A stretch of DNA of 42,040 bases, from IMG/VR virus record IMGVR_UViG_3300046028_003285, positions 1 through 42,040 of that record; one strand, given 5' to 3'. The DNA is from a virus. Below the pieces are notes generated by a model. It saw only the letters and a program-made list of their open reading frames with translations, made no database searches and was not told the origin of the DNA. Both the position numbers and the translations under genes were made by a program. Numbering within the stretch: the stretch's first letter is position 1; each line of letters begins with the position of its first letter. Of this stretch, positions 17,280 through 25,418 are shown in pieces.

Positions 17280-19709
17280 CTATTTTGGCTCAAATGACGC
17301 TAGGTCAAAGCCATCAAGGGTGTCCTCATTCGACTCGAAATCGACCGGTGGCAAGTTGTTTTTTCTTTGCTCGATCAATTTTGATTGCTGTGTATTCTGA
17401 ATAGAAATCCGCTTGTCTTTAGCTTCTTCTTTCATTTTTTCTTTGTCGTTAATCATACTAGCGTCAACGCCCTTCAACTGCATGTTCATCTGGAACTCTT
17501 GCTGCATTAATTGCAACTTAATTTGAGCTTCCTGTTGCATTGTCTGAACTGAGAACATAGACTCTGCCTCCTTGATTCGGATCTTAGACTGTGTCTCTGC
17601 TTCGATCTGTGCCATCTTGGCCTCGGCTGCTGCCTGTGTAGCTGCGATGTTAGACTGAGACTGGAACTGAGACATCATCTGTTGTTTCTCCATGTCCTTC
17701 TTCTCCTTGTCCTTGCGCTTAACCTTCAACAACTGATTGGCAACCTTCAAGTTCTTGATCTCACGGATGTCGATCGCGTCCTCGAGGGCTATCTGGTCAC
17801 GGCTCAATGCCATCTGGATGTTAGCCTCAAGCTGTTGCTTCTCCTCCTCGTCAGGTGAAACCTCGATGAAGATACCAAAGTCGTGCAGATAGAGGTCCTT
17901 GATGCTGTCTAGGATCTGGATGTTATACTTACCGATCTGGTTGGCAAACTCCTCTCGGAACTCAGCGTACTCCAAGATGTCAGACACGCGGCAAGACAAA
18001 GCTTCAGACAACCTGCGTGTGATGAAGATACCACCGTCAAGAATGTGACGAGTTGCAGTATTTGAGTTAGCGGCTGCCAGCTTCTGTACGCCCACCAAAG
18101 CATCGGCGCTAGGCATAGACCCGTCGCGTGCTTCGTTAAGCCCTGTAACGTCGCGTAGCATTCCCATGTACTGGTTGTATGCTGCGATCAGGCTAGAGAT
18201 TTTACCCTGTGCTGCACTGTGGTTCAGCTCCTGGATTGGAACACGTGCGTTGTTGAACTCACCGTCCTGTGTATAGCTACGTCCGATTACGCTACCCGTT
18301 TGGAAGTACATGCGTAGTGCGTCCTCTGGATTGTAAGCGGCTCCGTTACCAAGGTCAACCTCGTTCAGTCCGTCGGCGTCAATAAACACACCGTCTGGTA
18401 CCATCTTGGTCAACACCTGTTGCAACTTAAGGTGAGTCATCTGGATCAAGTCAGCGAATGCTGTCATCCTGCGGCCCAAAGACTCGATGGCTCCCTTGTA
18501 CATACGAGGGGCAACCATCACGTAGTTTGAGTACGCATACTGTGACGCAGACTTGGGGCGTGCCATGTTCTTGGACAGCTCCCACTTGATCAACTTGTTT
18601 GAGCCAAGTATCAAGATACCCTCGTACCAAACGTCAATACGCTTTTCGATACGCTCGAATCTTTCCTCTTGGTCTGTTGGAGGGTTGAAGCTCTCGTCCT
18701 TACGGATGATACGCTCTCCACCGCTCTCCAAGAACTTCTTCTTGTATACGAAGGTCTTGTCAGTTTTGTAGTTAAAGTACAACAGGGTTACAACGTCCTT
18801 GTCGAACAAGTCGTTCCTGTATGTACGCATGATGCCATAGTAGTCCCACCAAGCAGATCCAAGCTGTGAGGCTTCTTCTAGCTCTGCCTTTGTGATGTCT
18901 GGCTTGATCTTGATCAGCTCAGTGATCGGAACCTGCTTTACCTCTCCCCAGTAGAATACGTCGTCGAAATAGGGTGACTCGGTGTAACTGTATACCAAGT
19001 TGGCGGGGTCGACATATTCAACCTTAACTCCGGCGCCAGGTAGAAATGAGTGCTTCGCACCACCGATACCCAAAGTGGCAAGGTCGTAATCGATACGTTT
19101 TTTAGTGTCTGCATAGTTGTTCTGTTCAAGTAGGGTATTGATTGCTTGCTCTTCTGCAATCTCGATGCTTGGCTTATACTTCAACTGCATGTAAAGCTGC
19201 AACTCCTCATCGTTTGATGGAAGCTCCTCTACATTTGTGTTGAACGCGTCTACGCCAAACTGTTCCTTTGTCTGTAGCAAGAAATCCTTAGCGACCATGT
19301 CGCCTTCGATCATGTCTTGGAACTGGTTACGCTGATCTGCCGCTAGTGCATCTTGCGCTACGGCCTTTACTGAAAAGTTTCTATCAGCCATTCCATTAAC
19401 AACAATGTCAATGAACTTAGGCATGATAGGTACCGGTGTCCAAGAAAGGTTTAAATACGATAGGTCTCCATCGAATGACATCTCCTTTTTGTACTTCTCA
19501 ACGGACTGCTCTCCGCGTGCATACAGGCGCAAACGGTGGAACTCCACCCACTGGTTATAGAACCTGCACGAGCCTGCATCTTTTCGGAACCACTCCGACT
19601 GCACCGCTAAACCAACCTGTAGACCGAACTCTTTAGACGCCTTCTCAGCGTCCGTGGCCAACTGGCTTGGGAAGGTAGTTGCATTGATTATTATTTTTGG
19701 ATCTGTCAT
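17280..19709 (-). CDS. portal protein
   Basis: 809 aa, immediately after the terminase (ATG overlaps its stop) and before the scaffold-like gene. Portal-like features are an N-terminal domain with WTPVPIMPKFIDIVVNGM (about residues 91-108), a central region with LTWxx-like KLQQVLTKMVPDGVFID, and helical segments GKISSLIAAYNQYMGMLRDVTGLNEARDG (read in two parts around residue 510). The last 170 residues are an unusually long Gln/Glu/Met-rich coiled coil, making this longer than many portals. The coiled coil may be the portal barrel or an interaction platform for internal proteins. Function from context and pattern. Confidence 0.8.
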   Translation of the reverse strand: MTDPKIIINATTFPSQLATDAEKASKEFGLQVGLAVQSEWFRKDAGSCRFYNQWVEFHRLRLYARGEQSVEKYKKEMSFDGDLSYLNLSWTPVPIMPKFIDIVVNGMADRNFSVKAVAQDALAADQRNQFQDMIEGDMVAKDFLLQTKEQFGVDAFNTNVEELPSNDEELQLYMQLKYKPSIEIAEEQAINTLLEQNNYADTKKRIDYDLATLGIGGAKHSFLPGAGVKVEYVDPANLVYSYTESPYFDDVFYWGEVKQVPITELIKIKPDITKAELEEASQLGSAWWDYYGIMRTYRNDLFDKDVVTLLYFNYKTDKTFVYKKKFLESGGERIIRKDESFNPPTDQEERFERIEKRIDVWYEGILILGSNKLIKWELSKNMARPKSASQYAYSNYVMVAPRMYKGAIESLGRRMTAFADLIQMTHLKLQQVLTKMVPDGVFIDADGLNEVDLGNGAAYNPEDALRMYFQTGSVIGRSYTQDGEFNNARVPIQELNHSAAQGKISSLIAAYNQYMGMLRDVTGLNEARDGSMPSADALVGVQKLAAANSNTATRHILDGGIFITRRLSEALSCRVSDILEYAEFREEFANQIGKYNIQILDSIKDLYLHDFGIFIEVSPDEEEKQQLEANIQMALSRDQIALEDAIDIREIKNLKVANQLLKVKRKDKEKKDMEKQQMMSQFQSQSNIAATQAAAEAKMAQIEAETQSKIRIKEAESMFSVQTMQQEAQIKLQLMQQEFQMNMQLKGVDASMINDKEKMKEEAKDKRISIQNTQQSKLIEQRKNNLPPVDFESNEDTLDGFDLASFEPK

Positions 19710-21919
19710 TATTTTCTTAACTCGCTGTGAAAGCCTTTGTTATCGTATTGTGCAAATTTAAGGCTTATTTTTGACTTCTTTACCTCGGGTACATATAAAT
19801 GTCGCTGCGTTGCCATAATGGCAAGGCCAGAGCTGATAGATGCGTCATGCTTTGTACGATTGTTGATGTCAAACCGTGCCCAGTCCTCTAAAGTTCTCGT
19901 GAACGGCATGGTGCCTATCTCGTCTGTCGGCCTGTACGTGCCCTCCATGTCGATGCCAACGTGCTGCTCGATGTACGTCTCGATCGCAGCCGCGTGGGCC
20001 TGCTTTACGTCCTCTGATGAGTTCGGTATTCCACCAAGCTCAAGCTCGGTCTTTGACAATTTGGCGATTGCCTTGTCTGGCCTATTCATCGCAAATGAAC
20101 GATATCCCCTGTTCTTGAAGTGATACAGCAGTCGTGGCTTGTTGTTCTCCACAAGAATCGGCATGCCATAAAAGAAGCAGGCCATCAGTACGTCCTCAAA
20201 GAATATCTCCGCCGTCTGTGGACGCGCGATATACTCAAGGAAGAACTCGTTTACCGGCCCCTCGTCCATGTGGAACTTGGTCAGCCCGTGTAGCGATCCG
20301 TTAGAACCACCACCGCCAACGGCACCAGAGATGTCGTATGGGTCACACCCGAAGCAGCCCATGTGCTCGTTGCCCGGCTTGAACCTACCACCTGTCTTTA
20401 ATACCTTGTTACGCTTGTTGTGCTCCGGCATCCATGACACCAAGAAGCGCCCCTTTCGGTCTGGAGTCCACACCACCTCAGAGTCTTTGATCCCATCTTT
20501 CCAGTGGAACGATCCGCGTGTGATGGACTGAATCTGCACCATCGTGTCGTTGTAGTCGATCTGCTGATAGATCTTGGTCAGGTTGAACAGAGAAGACTTG
20601 CTCTCGTCACGGAACGCGTGCGACTCCGTGCGTGGGAACTGACGATAGAATTCGTTCAGTGCGTCCGCGTCGCTCTTCAGCGCTGCAACTTCGTTCTCCC
20701 AGTACTCAACAACGCTCTGCGTGATCCAGCTGCCGTCGATACTCTTAACCGGATTCTCTGGCTTCTCAAGGACCGGCCAGCCATGCTCGTCGATAAATCC
20801 TTCAAAGTTCCACTCCATCGGAATGAACAGCGAGTACAGGCCGCTCTTGGTCTGTCCGTTACTGCTTCGCTTTCTTGGGTCTGAGTCGTAGTAGATGTCC
20901 TTGAACCCCGATCCACCCTTGTCGAGTGCGTTCGAGGTAGAGCCCATCATACACTTTCCGATGATCCGCGAACCAAGACGTAGACATGTCTTTGTTACAC
21001 GCCAGTTGTTCTCAATGTTATTTGGTGCAAGCCATTTACCGCTCTCGTCATGAACTAGTAGCTTCAACTTCTCACCATCATAGCTGTTGTCAGCCGTGTT
21101 CTTCCAGTCAATAGAAGTGTCAAGTCCCTCGATCTCCTCCTCATTCTTGTCCATGTTCTTCCGCGTGATCTTAGACGCAGGCACACGGTATCCAAGCTCA
21201 GTCTTTGGCTTGTCCATACCGTCCTGCACCGGCTTGAAGAAGAACGGGTAGTTGTTGGAGATGGGCACAACCTTGTCCGTGAACATGATCTTGGCATCGT
21301 TACCGGTCTTTGACAGGATACCAAGACGTGCGTTCTTGTTGATCGTCGCCGTATTTACCAGCTCAGACGAGCTCATAAACGAGAATCCAGAACGACGGTT
21401 CTTGAGGTAGCACATGCCAAAGCATCGCGTGTCTGCCTTGCACGCCTCCCAGAAGATGAAAAAAATCCGGTTAGACTCACGGAACTCTGGAAGACCAATG
21501 TCAATCTTGGTCCACTGCAAGTACATGTAGTGGGTTCCGGTGATGTAGGTCTTCTGCTTGTTGTTCATGAACCAGAACCCGTTGTCCCTTCTGTCGAACT
21601 CGGTCTCGATGTAGTCGATCCACTTGGTCTTAAACTCGTTGTCGTACTTGTTCCAGTCGAAGATGGTCTTGATCTTTGCAAGGTCCTTTGGATACTCCTG
21701 CGGCTGCCACTTGGCGCCACGGTTCTGTATGTCCTTCGGCATCGGTAGTGCGATACGAAGTCCGTTGATCTCGTATACCGGCCCGATGGTTCCGTCTTTC
21801 GAGATGACCACAAAGTCGTGCTTCGGGTCCCACCCGTATTCCCAAGACTTATCCTTGTTCTTCTTGATGAGAACCTCTGGCCTTACAACGTCCTTGAGGA
21901 CTTGGTACAGCTTGGTCAT
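19709..21919 (-). CDS. terL: terminase large subunit
   Basis: 736 aa. It has an N-terminal adaptor-like region, then a degenerate Walker A-like loop KNRRSGFSFMSS (about residues 173-184) and a Walker B-like strand LKLLVHDE (about 285-292). A coupling-type GSTSN follows (about 326-330). The C-terminal nuclease part begins with the Asp-containing FGCDPYD (about residues 523-529), with further acidic residues around EFFLEY and EDVLMA. It powers DNA packaging through the portal. Its start overlaps the stop of the small upstream gene, and the portal start overlaps its stop, giving a compact packaging operon. The replacement-type Walker A loop is seen in other large terminases. Confidence 0.85.
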   Translation of the reverse strand: MTKLYQVLKDVVRPEVLIKKNKDKSWEYGWDPKHDFVVISKDGTIGPVYEINGLRIALPMPKDIQNRGAKWQPQEYPKDLAKIKTIFDWNKYDNEFKTKWIDYIETEFDRRDNGFWFMNNKQKTYITGTHYMYLQWTKIDIGLPEFRESNRIFFIFWEACKADTRCFGMCYLKNRRSGFSFMSSSELVNTATINKNARLGILSKTGNDAKIMFTDKVVPISNNYPFFFKPVQDGMDKPKTELGYRVPASKITRKNMDKNEEEIEGLDTSIDWKNTADNSYDGEKLKLLVHDESGKWLAPNNIENNWRVTKTCLRLGSRIIGKCMMGSTSNALDKGGSGFKDIYYDSDPRKRSSNGQTKSGLYSLFIPMEWNFEGFIDEHGWPVLEKPENPVKSIDGSWITQSVVEYWENEVAALKSDADALNEFYRQFPRTESHAFRDESKSSLFNLTKIYQQIDYNDTMVQIQSITRGSFHWKDGIKDSEVVWTPDRKGRFLVSWMPEHNKRNKVLKTGGRFKPGNEHMGCFGCDPYDISGAVGGGGSNGSLHGLTKFHMDEGPVNEFFLEYIARPQTAEIFFEDVLMACFFYGMPILVENNKPRLLYHFKNRGYRSFAMNRPDKAIAKLSKTELELGGIPNSSEDVKQAHAAAIETYIEQHVGIDMEGTYRPTDEIGTMPFTRTLEDWARFDINNRTKHDASISSGLAIMATQRHLYVPEVKKSKISLKFAQYDNKGFHSELRK

Positions 21920-22206
21920 TTAGAGAACCTTTCCGCAAAGCCCTTCTTAGTCTCAACAGCGTCGGGAGTCTTTTTGGCCTCCGGTGCGTCGAGCATGTTC
22001 CTCTCCTCCTGGATCCGCTTGAGGATGTCAAACGCGTCCATAATGGCAAGCTTCTTTGTCGCCGCAGCGTTCTTTAACTTGTCGGCAGACAGGTCTGTCT
22101 CTGCTCCACCGTTAAGGATCGGCTCTTTAGCCACCAGTATCAGCTCTACGATGGCCTTCTCCGCGGCAGCGATGATCTTCTCTTTGAACTCTCTCTCGGT
22201 CGTCAT
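21916..22206 (-). CDS. small helical protein upstream of terL
   Basis: 96 aa, all helical, charged (KEKIIAAAEKAIVELILVAKE; LSADKLKNAAATKKLAIMDAFDILKRIQEER), with a Lys/Pro-rich tail. It overlaps terL by 4 nt (ATGA) and the upstream gene by 4 nt. Size and position fit a small terminase subunit or a terminase-associated factor. No clear helix-turn-helix could be recognised, so the call stays tentative. Confidence 0.4.
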   Translation of the reverse strand: MTTEREFKEKIIAAAEKAIVELILVAKEPILNGGAETDLSADKLKNAAATKKLAIMDAFDILKRIQEERNMLDAPEAKKTPDAVETKKGFAERFSK

Positions 22207-22760
22207 AACGCTACACAGATATTTTTGCTCATCATGCGGTACAGTTTCTCTCCGTCGACCTTGAACTCGTACTCGCTTTCGGGTTGAAAGCTGATCAAGT
22301 CGCCGTCTTTGAGGCCCTTTGAGTAAAGGTACTCATTTCCGTACTTAAGAATTCCTAACAATGGCTTCTCTAGGTCCGTAGACATGATTACGCCCTCGTC
22401 GTAGTTATCTACAGGCTTGACCATGCAGTACGGGTGCGGGGCTTTCCACTGTCCGTCGTGCTTGTACAAAAAGTACTGGTCGTCCTCTATTAAGAATGTT
22501 TTGTCTCTGAAGTGTGATGGCCCGTAGACTTCTTTCCCACGGATGTCGAAGTACTTTCTAAACACGTTGTGGTGTACCATCAGTGTGTCACCAGGGGTGA
22601 TCTCCCCGGTGTATAAAATTGGAGTGGCGATGACCGTAGCGAATCTGTTCGTTACTGTGTGGTCCTCCTTCGATGCGCTCAGTATGAGCCCGATTTCATT
22701 TGTGTTGTCGTAAAGCTTGTCGCCAACAGGCTCTACTACAAAGCAGAGCGGTGATTTCAT
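22203..22760 (-). CDS. tandem GroES-fold (Cpn10-like) protein
   Basis: 185 aa containing two copies of a co-chaperonin-like pattern. Copy 1 (about residues 5-100) reads F-VVEPVGDKL, a flexible stretch ending GLILSAS, then FATVIATP, ITPGDTLMVHHN and a final FLIEDDQYFLYK. Copy 2 (about 111-184) reads CMVKPVDNY, GVIMSTD, GILKYG, LKDGDLISFQP, DGEKLYRM. The order (N-terminal strand, mobile-loop GLI/GVI, small-residue turn, GD-hydrophobic strand, final strand) matches GroES. It is separate from the single-domain GroES gene at 34643. It might modify the phage or host chaperonin, or be an assembly factor; it sits next to terL. Fold assignment is by eye. Confidence 0.6.
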   Translation of the reverse strand: MKSPLCFVVEPVGDKLYDNTNEIGLILSASKEDHTVTNRFATVIATPILYTGEITPGDTLMVHHNVFRKYFDIRGKEVYGPSHFRDKTFLIEDDQYFLYKHDGQWKAPHPYCMVKPVDNYDEGVIMSTDLEKPLLGILKYGNEYLYSKGLKDGDLISFQPESEYEFKVDGEKLYRMMSKNICVAL

Positions 22761-22765
22761 TTTAT

Positions 22766-22984
22766 TTAAAAGTCTATGTCGTATTCGATTGACACCGGCA
22801 TGTTGCTATTGAACGACTTCCACAGCAACACGCCAGAGTTGTTCTTAATCCAAATCTCAATGAATCCTGTGTCACGCATGATAATCAAGTCGATGGTGTA
22901 CTCACCACGCAGCACGTCCTGTCCATGAAGGTAGTTCATGGCATTCTTGTAGTCTGCTCCAACCGATATCTTGCGTATAATCAT
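22766..22984 (-). CDS. conserved small hypothetical protein
   Basis: 72 aa. Short N-terminal basic strand (IIRKISVG), a DYKNAMNYLHGQDVL helix region, then three predicted beta strands (YTIDLIIM, FIEIWIK, GVLLWKSF). This arrangement is common near terminase and fibre genes of Bacteroidota phages. Function unknown. Overlaps the upstream fibre-fragment gene by 4 nt and ends 5 nt before the tandem GroES-like gene. Confidence 0.6.
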   Translation of the reverse strand: MIIRKISVGADYKNAMNYLHGQDVLRGEYTIDLIIMRDTGFIEIWIKNNSGVLLWKSFNSNMPVSIEYDIDF

Positions 22985-23244
22985 AATGCAACCCAGCCAG
23001 TAGACTTGTACTGGTACGTGCCCTCGGTTGCGTCTGTTTGGTAAACCAACTGACCCAATACTGGTGACACAATAGCAAGTCTCTGTGCTTGTGTAACTTT
23101 AGGAGCTCCGGCCCCAAAAGTATAAACAGCAACTGCGTCAACAGTTGTGTTATTTGTCGCACCGCCGGCAGGGGTGTTAGACATCAACAGCTTCTCGGTT
23201 CCCACCAAGGCTGTGTCGAGTGTGTAGTTATTTATGTTAGGCAT
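22981..23244 (-). CDS. small virion/fibre-like protein
   Basis: 87 aa. Starts NNYTLDTALVGTEKLLMSN, has an Ala/Gly/Thr-rich middle and ends in LGQLVYQTDATEGTYQYKST followed by GW. The latter is a beta motif seen repeatedly at the ends of phage fibre and spike subunits. Probably a small structural protein; alternatively a fragment of a fibre. Overlapping starts and stops on both sides show coupling. Confidence 0.55.
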   Translation of the reverse strand: MPNINNYTLDTALVGTEKLLMSNTPAGGATNNTTVDAVAVYTFGAGAPKVTQAQRLAIVSPVLGQLVYQTDATEGTYQYKSTGWVAL

Positions 23245-23479
23245 TTTTTATTTCTCCTGTGCTTAGGTCGATCGTCACGTTACCGTACTTCTCGAACAGC
23301 TCTGCTTGGAACTTTGAAAGCTCCTCAGCGGCTATTTCGATCTCGAACAGTGAGCTCTGTTTCTTGGTTTTTAGTCTTGACAAAGATACTTCAATGTCAG
23401 AAATTTCTTCTTTGATGTTCTTAAGCTTGATGCTGAGAGACTTCAAGTTTTCCAATTCGTTTAATTCTAGTGTATTCAT
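23237..23479 (-). CDS. short coiled-coil protein
   Basis: 80 aa, strongly heptad-patterned (LENLKSLSIKLKNIKEEISDIEVSLSRL and following, residues 9-60), acidic and basic residues alternating, with a short beta tail (NVTIDLSTGEI). No signal peptide. It overlaps the spanin gene by 4 nt and the fibre-like gene by 8 nt. Function unknown; could be a chaperone or structural adaptor. Confidence 0.6.
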   Translation of the reverse strand: MNTLELNELENLKSLSIKLKNIKEEISDIEVSLSRLKTKKQSSLFEIEIAAEELSKFQAELFEKYGNVTIDLSTGEIKNA

Positions 23480-23886
23480 TTGCTTACAAATCTAATGATA
23501 ATAATTAATAAAAGCAATACCAGCGCTGCCCAAATTGCAGTCTGCACATCTGTCATACCAGCCTTTACAACTTTTGGTGGCAGCTGGAAAGGAATTTTTG
23601 TAGTGATACGCACAGTGTCTGACTTGCACTTGGTGTAAACTTTGATTACGTTGTCCTTGCGAATAACCTGTGTGTAAACAAAGCTGTCCTCAATGGTAAC
23701 CGTGTCGTAGCAGGTTGTCACAAAGCTGTCGTAAAGAACTCGCTCCTTTGTGGTGATTACGGTGTCATGGACTAAGACAGTGTCCCTACTCAAGAGTAGG
23801 GATGGGTCTTTTTTGATTGCACGCTTGATGTGCCAGTTCGCACTGCAAGATGTGAGTAACAATATGGCAACAGCGTACTTGAACAT
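23476..23886 (-). CDS. unimolecular spanin (u-spanin), lysis
   Basis: 136 aa. Residues 1-14 are a lipoprotein signal with lipobox LTSC (acylated Cys at 14), and residues 115-134 are a C-terminal transmembrane helix of Leu/Ile. The middle is beta-rich with repeated DTV motifs. Outer-membrane lipidation at one end and an inner-membrane anchor at the other is the defining topology of u-spanins, which fuse the two membranes in the last step of lysis. Fits its place beside the holin-like gene at 24314. The combination of both signals makes this call strong. Confidence 0.8.
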   Translation of the reverse strand: MFKYAVAILLLTSCSANWHIKRAIKKDPSLLLSRDTVLVHDTVITTKERVLYDSFVTTCYDTVTIEDSFVYTQVIRKDNVIKVYTKCKSDTVRITTKIPFQLPPKVVKAGMTDVQTAIWAALVLLLLIIIIRFVSK

Positions 23887-24032
23887 TACTTTTTCATTTT
23901 GGCGTACATCATCTTCTCTTTGGCCTCAACTTTTTTGCCTTCTTTTTTTTCGTGCTTCATTTCGGCCTTCTTAGAGGTGTACTTTTCCATTCCGCCGTAT
24001 TCAGATACGGTCTTTTTTATAGGTTTTTTCAT
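23886..24032 (-). CDS. 48-aa lysine-rich protein
   Basis: 48 aa from ATG at 24032; roughly one third Lys plus several Met and Glu (SEYGGMEKYTSKKAEMKHEK, KKVEAKEKMMYAKMKK). No fold recognised. Its stop overlaps the u-spanin ATG. One of several small basic proteins in this phage that could be nucleic-acid binding or packaged; no direct evidence. Confidence 0.6.
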   Translation of the reverse strand: MKKPIKKTVSEYGGMEKYTSKKAEMKHEKKEGKKVEAKEKMMYAKMKK

Positions 24033-24036
24033 AGTT

Positions 24037-24327
24037 TTAACATTTCCAGCGTCTACGTGCCTGTCTGAGGCGTGAATTTGGATCTGCAGCAGCCTTTGGA
24101 AAGTCTGCCATCTGCCCTGCACTGCGAGCACAGAATGACTTACGACGCTTTGCGTCAGCGCTTCCAGCCTTTACCTTGCCGGTTACCGCCGTCTTTAACT
24201 TAGATCCTGGATTGGCCTTGCGATATGCAGCGACCCCCTTCTCGGTCATGCCGGCGCCCTTCTTCGTTGGAAGATAGTTAGCACCCTTTCCGGTGGTCGT
24301 CTTTGGTATTGGCTTATCCTTCGGCAT
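24037..24327 (-). CDS. small basic phage protein (PIPKTTTGKGANY family)
   Basis: 96 aa from ATG at 24327; an alternative ATG at 24339 overlaps the holin gene more. The sequence KPIPKTTTGKGANYLPTKKG, GVAAYRKANPGSKLKTAVT and the ending RKSFCARSAGQM, DPNSRLRQARRRW-KC is a recognisable small basic family found across many unrelated tailed phages. Its role is unknown. Strong positive charge and conserved Cys/Arg-rich C-terminus suggest DNA contact or a virion component. Confidence 0.7.
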   Translation of the reverse strand: MPKDKPIPKTTTGKGANYLPTKKGAGMTEKGVAAYRKANPGSKLKTAVTGKVKAGSADAKRRKSFCARSAGQMADFPKAAADPNSRLRQARRRWKC

Positions 24328-24547
24328 TTCCCTTACCACTAAACTTATCGATAGACGTGAACCCGAGCGTGAGAATAGTCACCCACTCTACAGCGGCTAC
24401 CAGCTCAGCGCTTGGAGCGATGTCTTGTGGGCTCATTGAGTTGTGGGCCATTGTTCCGAACAATACGAAGGCACCGATAATGCCAACGAAACGCTTGCTA
24501 GAAAGTTGACCGTTGTCTCCCTTGAAAATCTCAAGTATCTTTTTCAT
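24314..24547 (-). CDS. holin-like protein (two transmembrane helices)
   Basis: 77 aa: a short basic N-terminus (MKKILEIFKGDNGQLSSKR), then hydrophobic helices at about residues 20-36 and 50-66, and a short charged tail. This matches a common Bacteroidota phage holin layout. Own -7 box exactly 4 nt before the ATG; the u-spanin lies two genes downstream. A second holin candidate is at 30055, and only experiment can tell which triggers lysis. Confidence 0.65.
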   Translation of the reverse strand: MKKILEIFKGDNGQLSSKRFVGIIGAFVLFGTMAHNSMSPQDIAPSAELVAAVEWVTILTLGFTSIDKFSGKGNAEG

Positions 24548-24551
24548 AACG

Positions 24552-24559
24552 CAAATTTA
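24552..24559 (-). promoter_or_regulatory. -7 promoter element TAAATTTG, leaderless-type
   Basis: Ends exactly 4 nt before the holin-like ATG at 24547, in the 13-nt gap after the fibre gene stop. Confidence 0.6.
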
Positions 24560-24560
24560 C

Positions 24561-25418
24561 TTAATTAATTTTAAAGGCATTGAAGAATGTCCAGTTACCC
24601 ATAGGCTCGCCAAATATAAACTCTCCACTTGTACTAGATGTAAATCCTGAAAACTCCAAATAGTCAATAGCTCCGTTCATGTATACAATTGCGTTTGTTG
24701 TTTGAGTAAGACCTGTATTGGTTGGCAATAGGTCTTGCGCAATCGCTACTGTGCTTGTGTTCTTTAGAATTTGAATATTTATCTGGTTACCCAATGTACC
24801 AATATCCCACTTTACCTGTAGTACAACATAGTAATATCCTGGTACTGTAGGTGTCCATCTTTTAGATGTAGAGTTCCACCATCCATTTGGATCTTCTTTA
24901 GCAGTAAATCCAATTATTTCAGTACCATTTGTTGATACGTTTGTTGAAACCGTCAACCCACAATTAGTAAGCGCTGTCCCTCCGCCTCCACCACTAGAAG
25001 CAGCAGTAATTCTACCCTTTGCATCTACTGTTATGTTAGCATTTGTGTAAGACCCAGGGGTTACAGCTGTATTTGCTAGTGTAGCAGTTATAGCAGTCGC
25101 TCCTGAACCCGTAACATCACCGCTTAATGTAATTGTTTGGTTTCCACTAGCTGGAGTGTATCCAAGAGCTGTAGTGACGTCAGAGCCACTCAAGGTAACA
25201 GCACCGGTCCTCGTATTGAAACTAGTAACTAAGTTTGATGTGCTTAGCCCTAAAGTAACATGACCAGTTCCAGAGTCTACACCAGTACTGCTAATAGTCA
25301 AAGGACTATTAGCAGATACTCTAGTGATTAAAGATTCTCCAGAGACAGTTGTATTTATGTCACTTCTAAATACCGTCGAGTTTTCAATAAGAGTACCGGT
25401 GATCTGTGTTCTTGCCAT
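24561..25418 (-). CDS. tail fibre with jelly-roll-like C-terminus
   Basis: 285 aa. Residues 1-150 carry fibre repeats (TLSGDVTGSG..., LANTAVTPGSYTNANITVDA, KGRI). After a Gly-rich hinge (about 146-150) comes a beta-rich C-terminal domain (about 150-285) with PNGWWNSTSKRWTP, GYYYVVLQVKWDIG and GNWTFFNAFKIN. That pattern resembles C1q/TNF-like receptor-binding heads. Probably a host-recognition fibre or its tip. The start overlaps the stop of the 666-aa fibre. Confidence 0.7.
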   Translation of the reverse strand: MARTQITGTLIENSTVFRSDINTTVSGESLITRVSANSPLTISSTGVDSGTGHVTLGLSTSNLVTSFNTRTGAVTLSGSDVTTALGYTPASGNQTITLSGDVTGSGATAITATLANTAVTPGSYTNANITVDAKGRITAASSGGGGGTALTNCGLTVSTNVSTNGTEIIGFTAKEDPNGWWNSTSKRWTPTVPGYYYVVLQVKWDIGTLGNQINIQILKNTSTVAIAQDLLPTNTGLTQTTNAIVYMNGAIDYLEFSGFTSSTSGEFIFGEPMGNWTFFNAFKIN

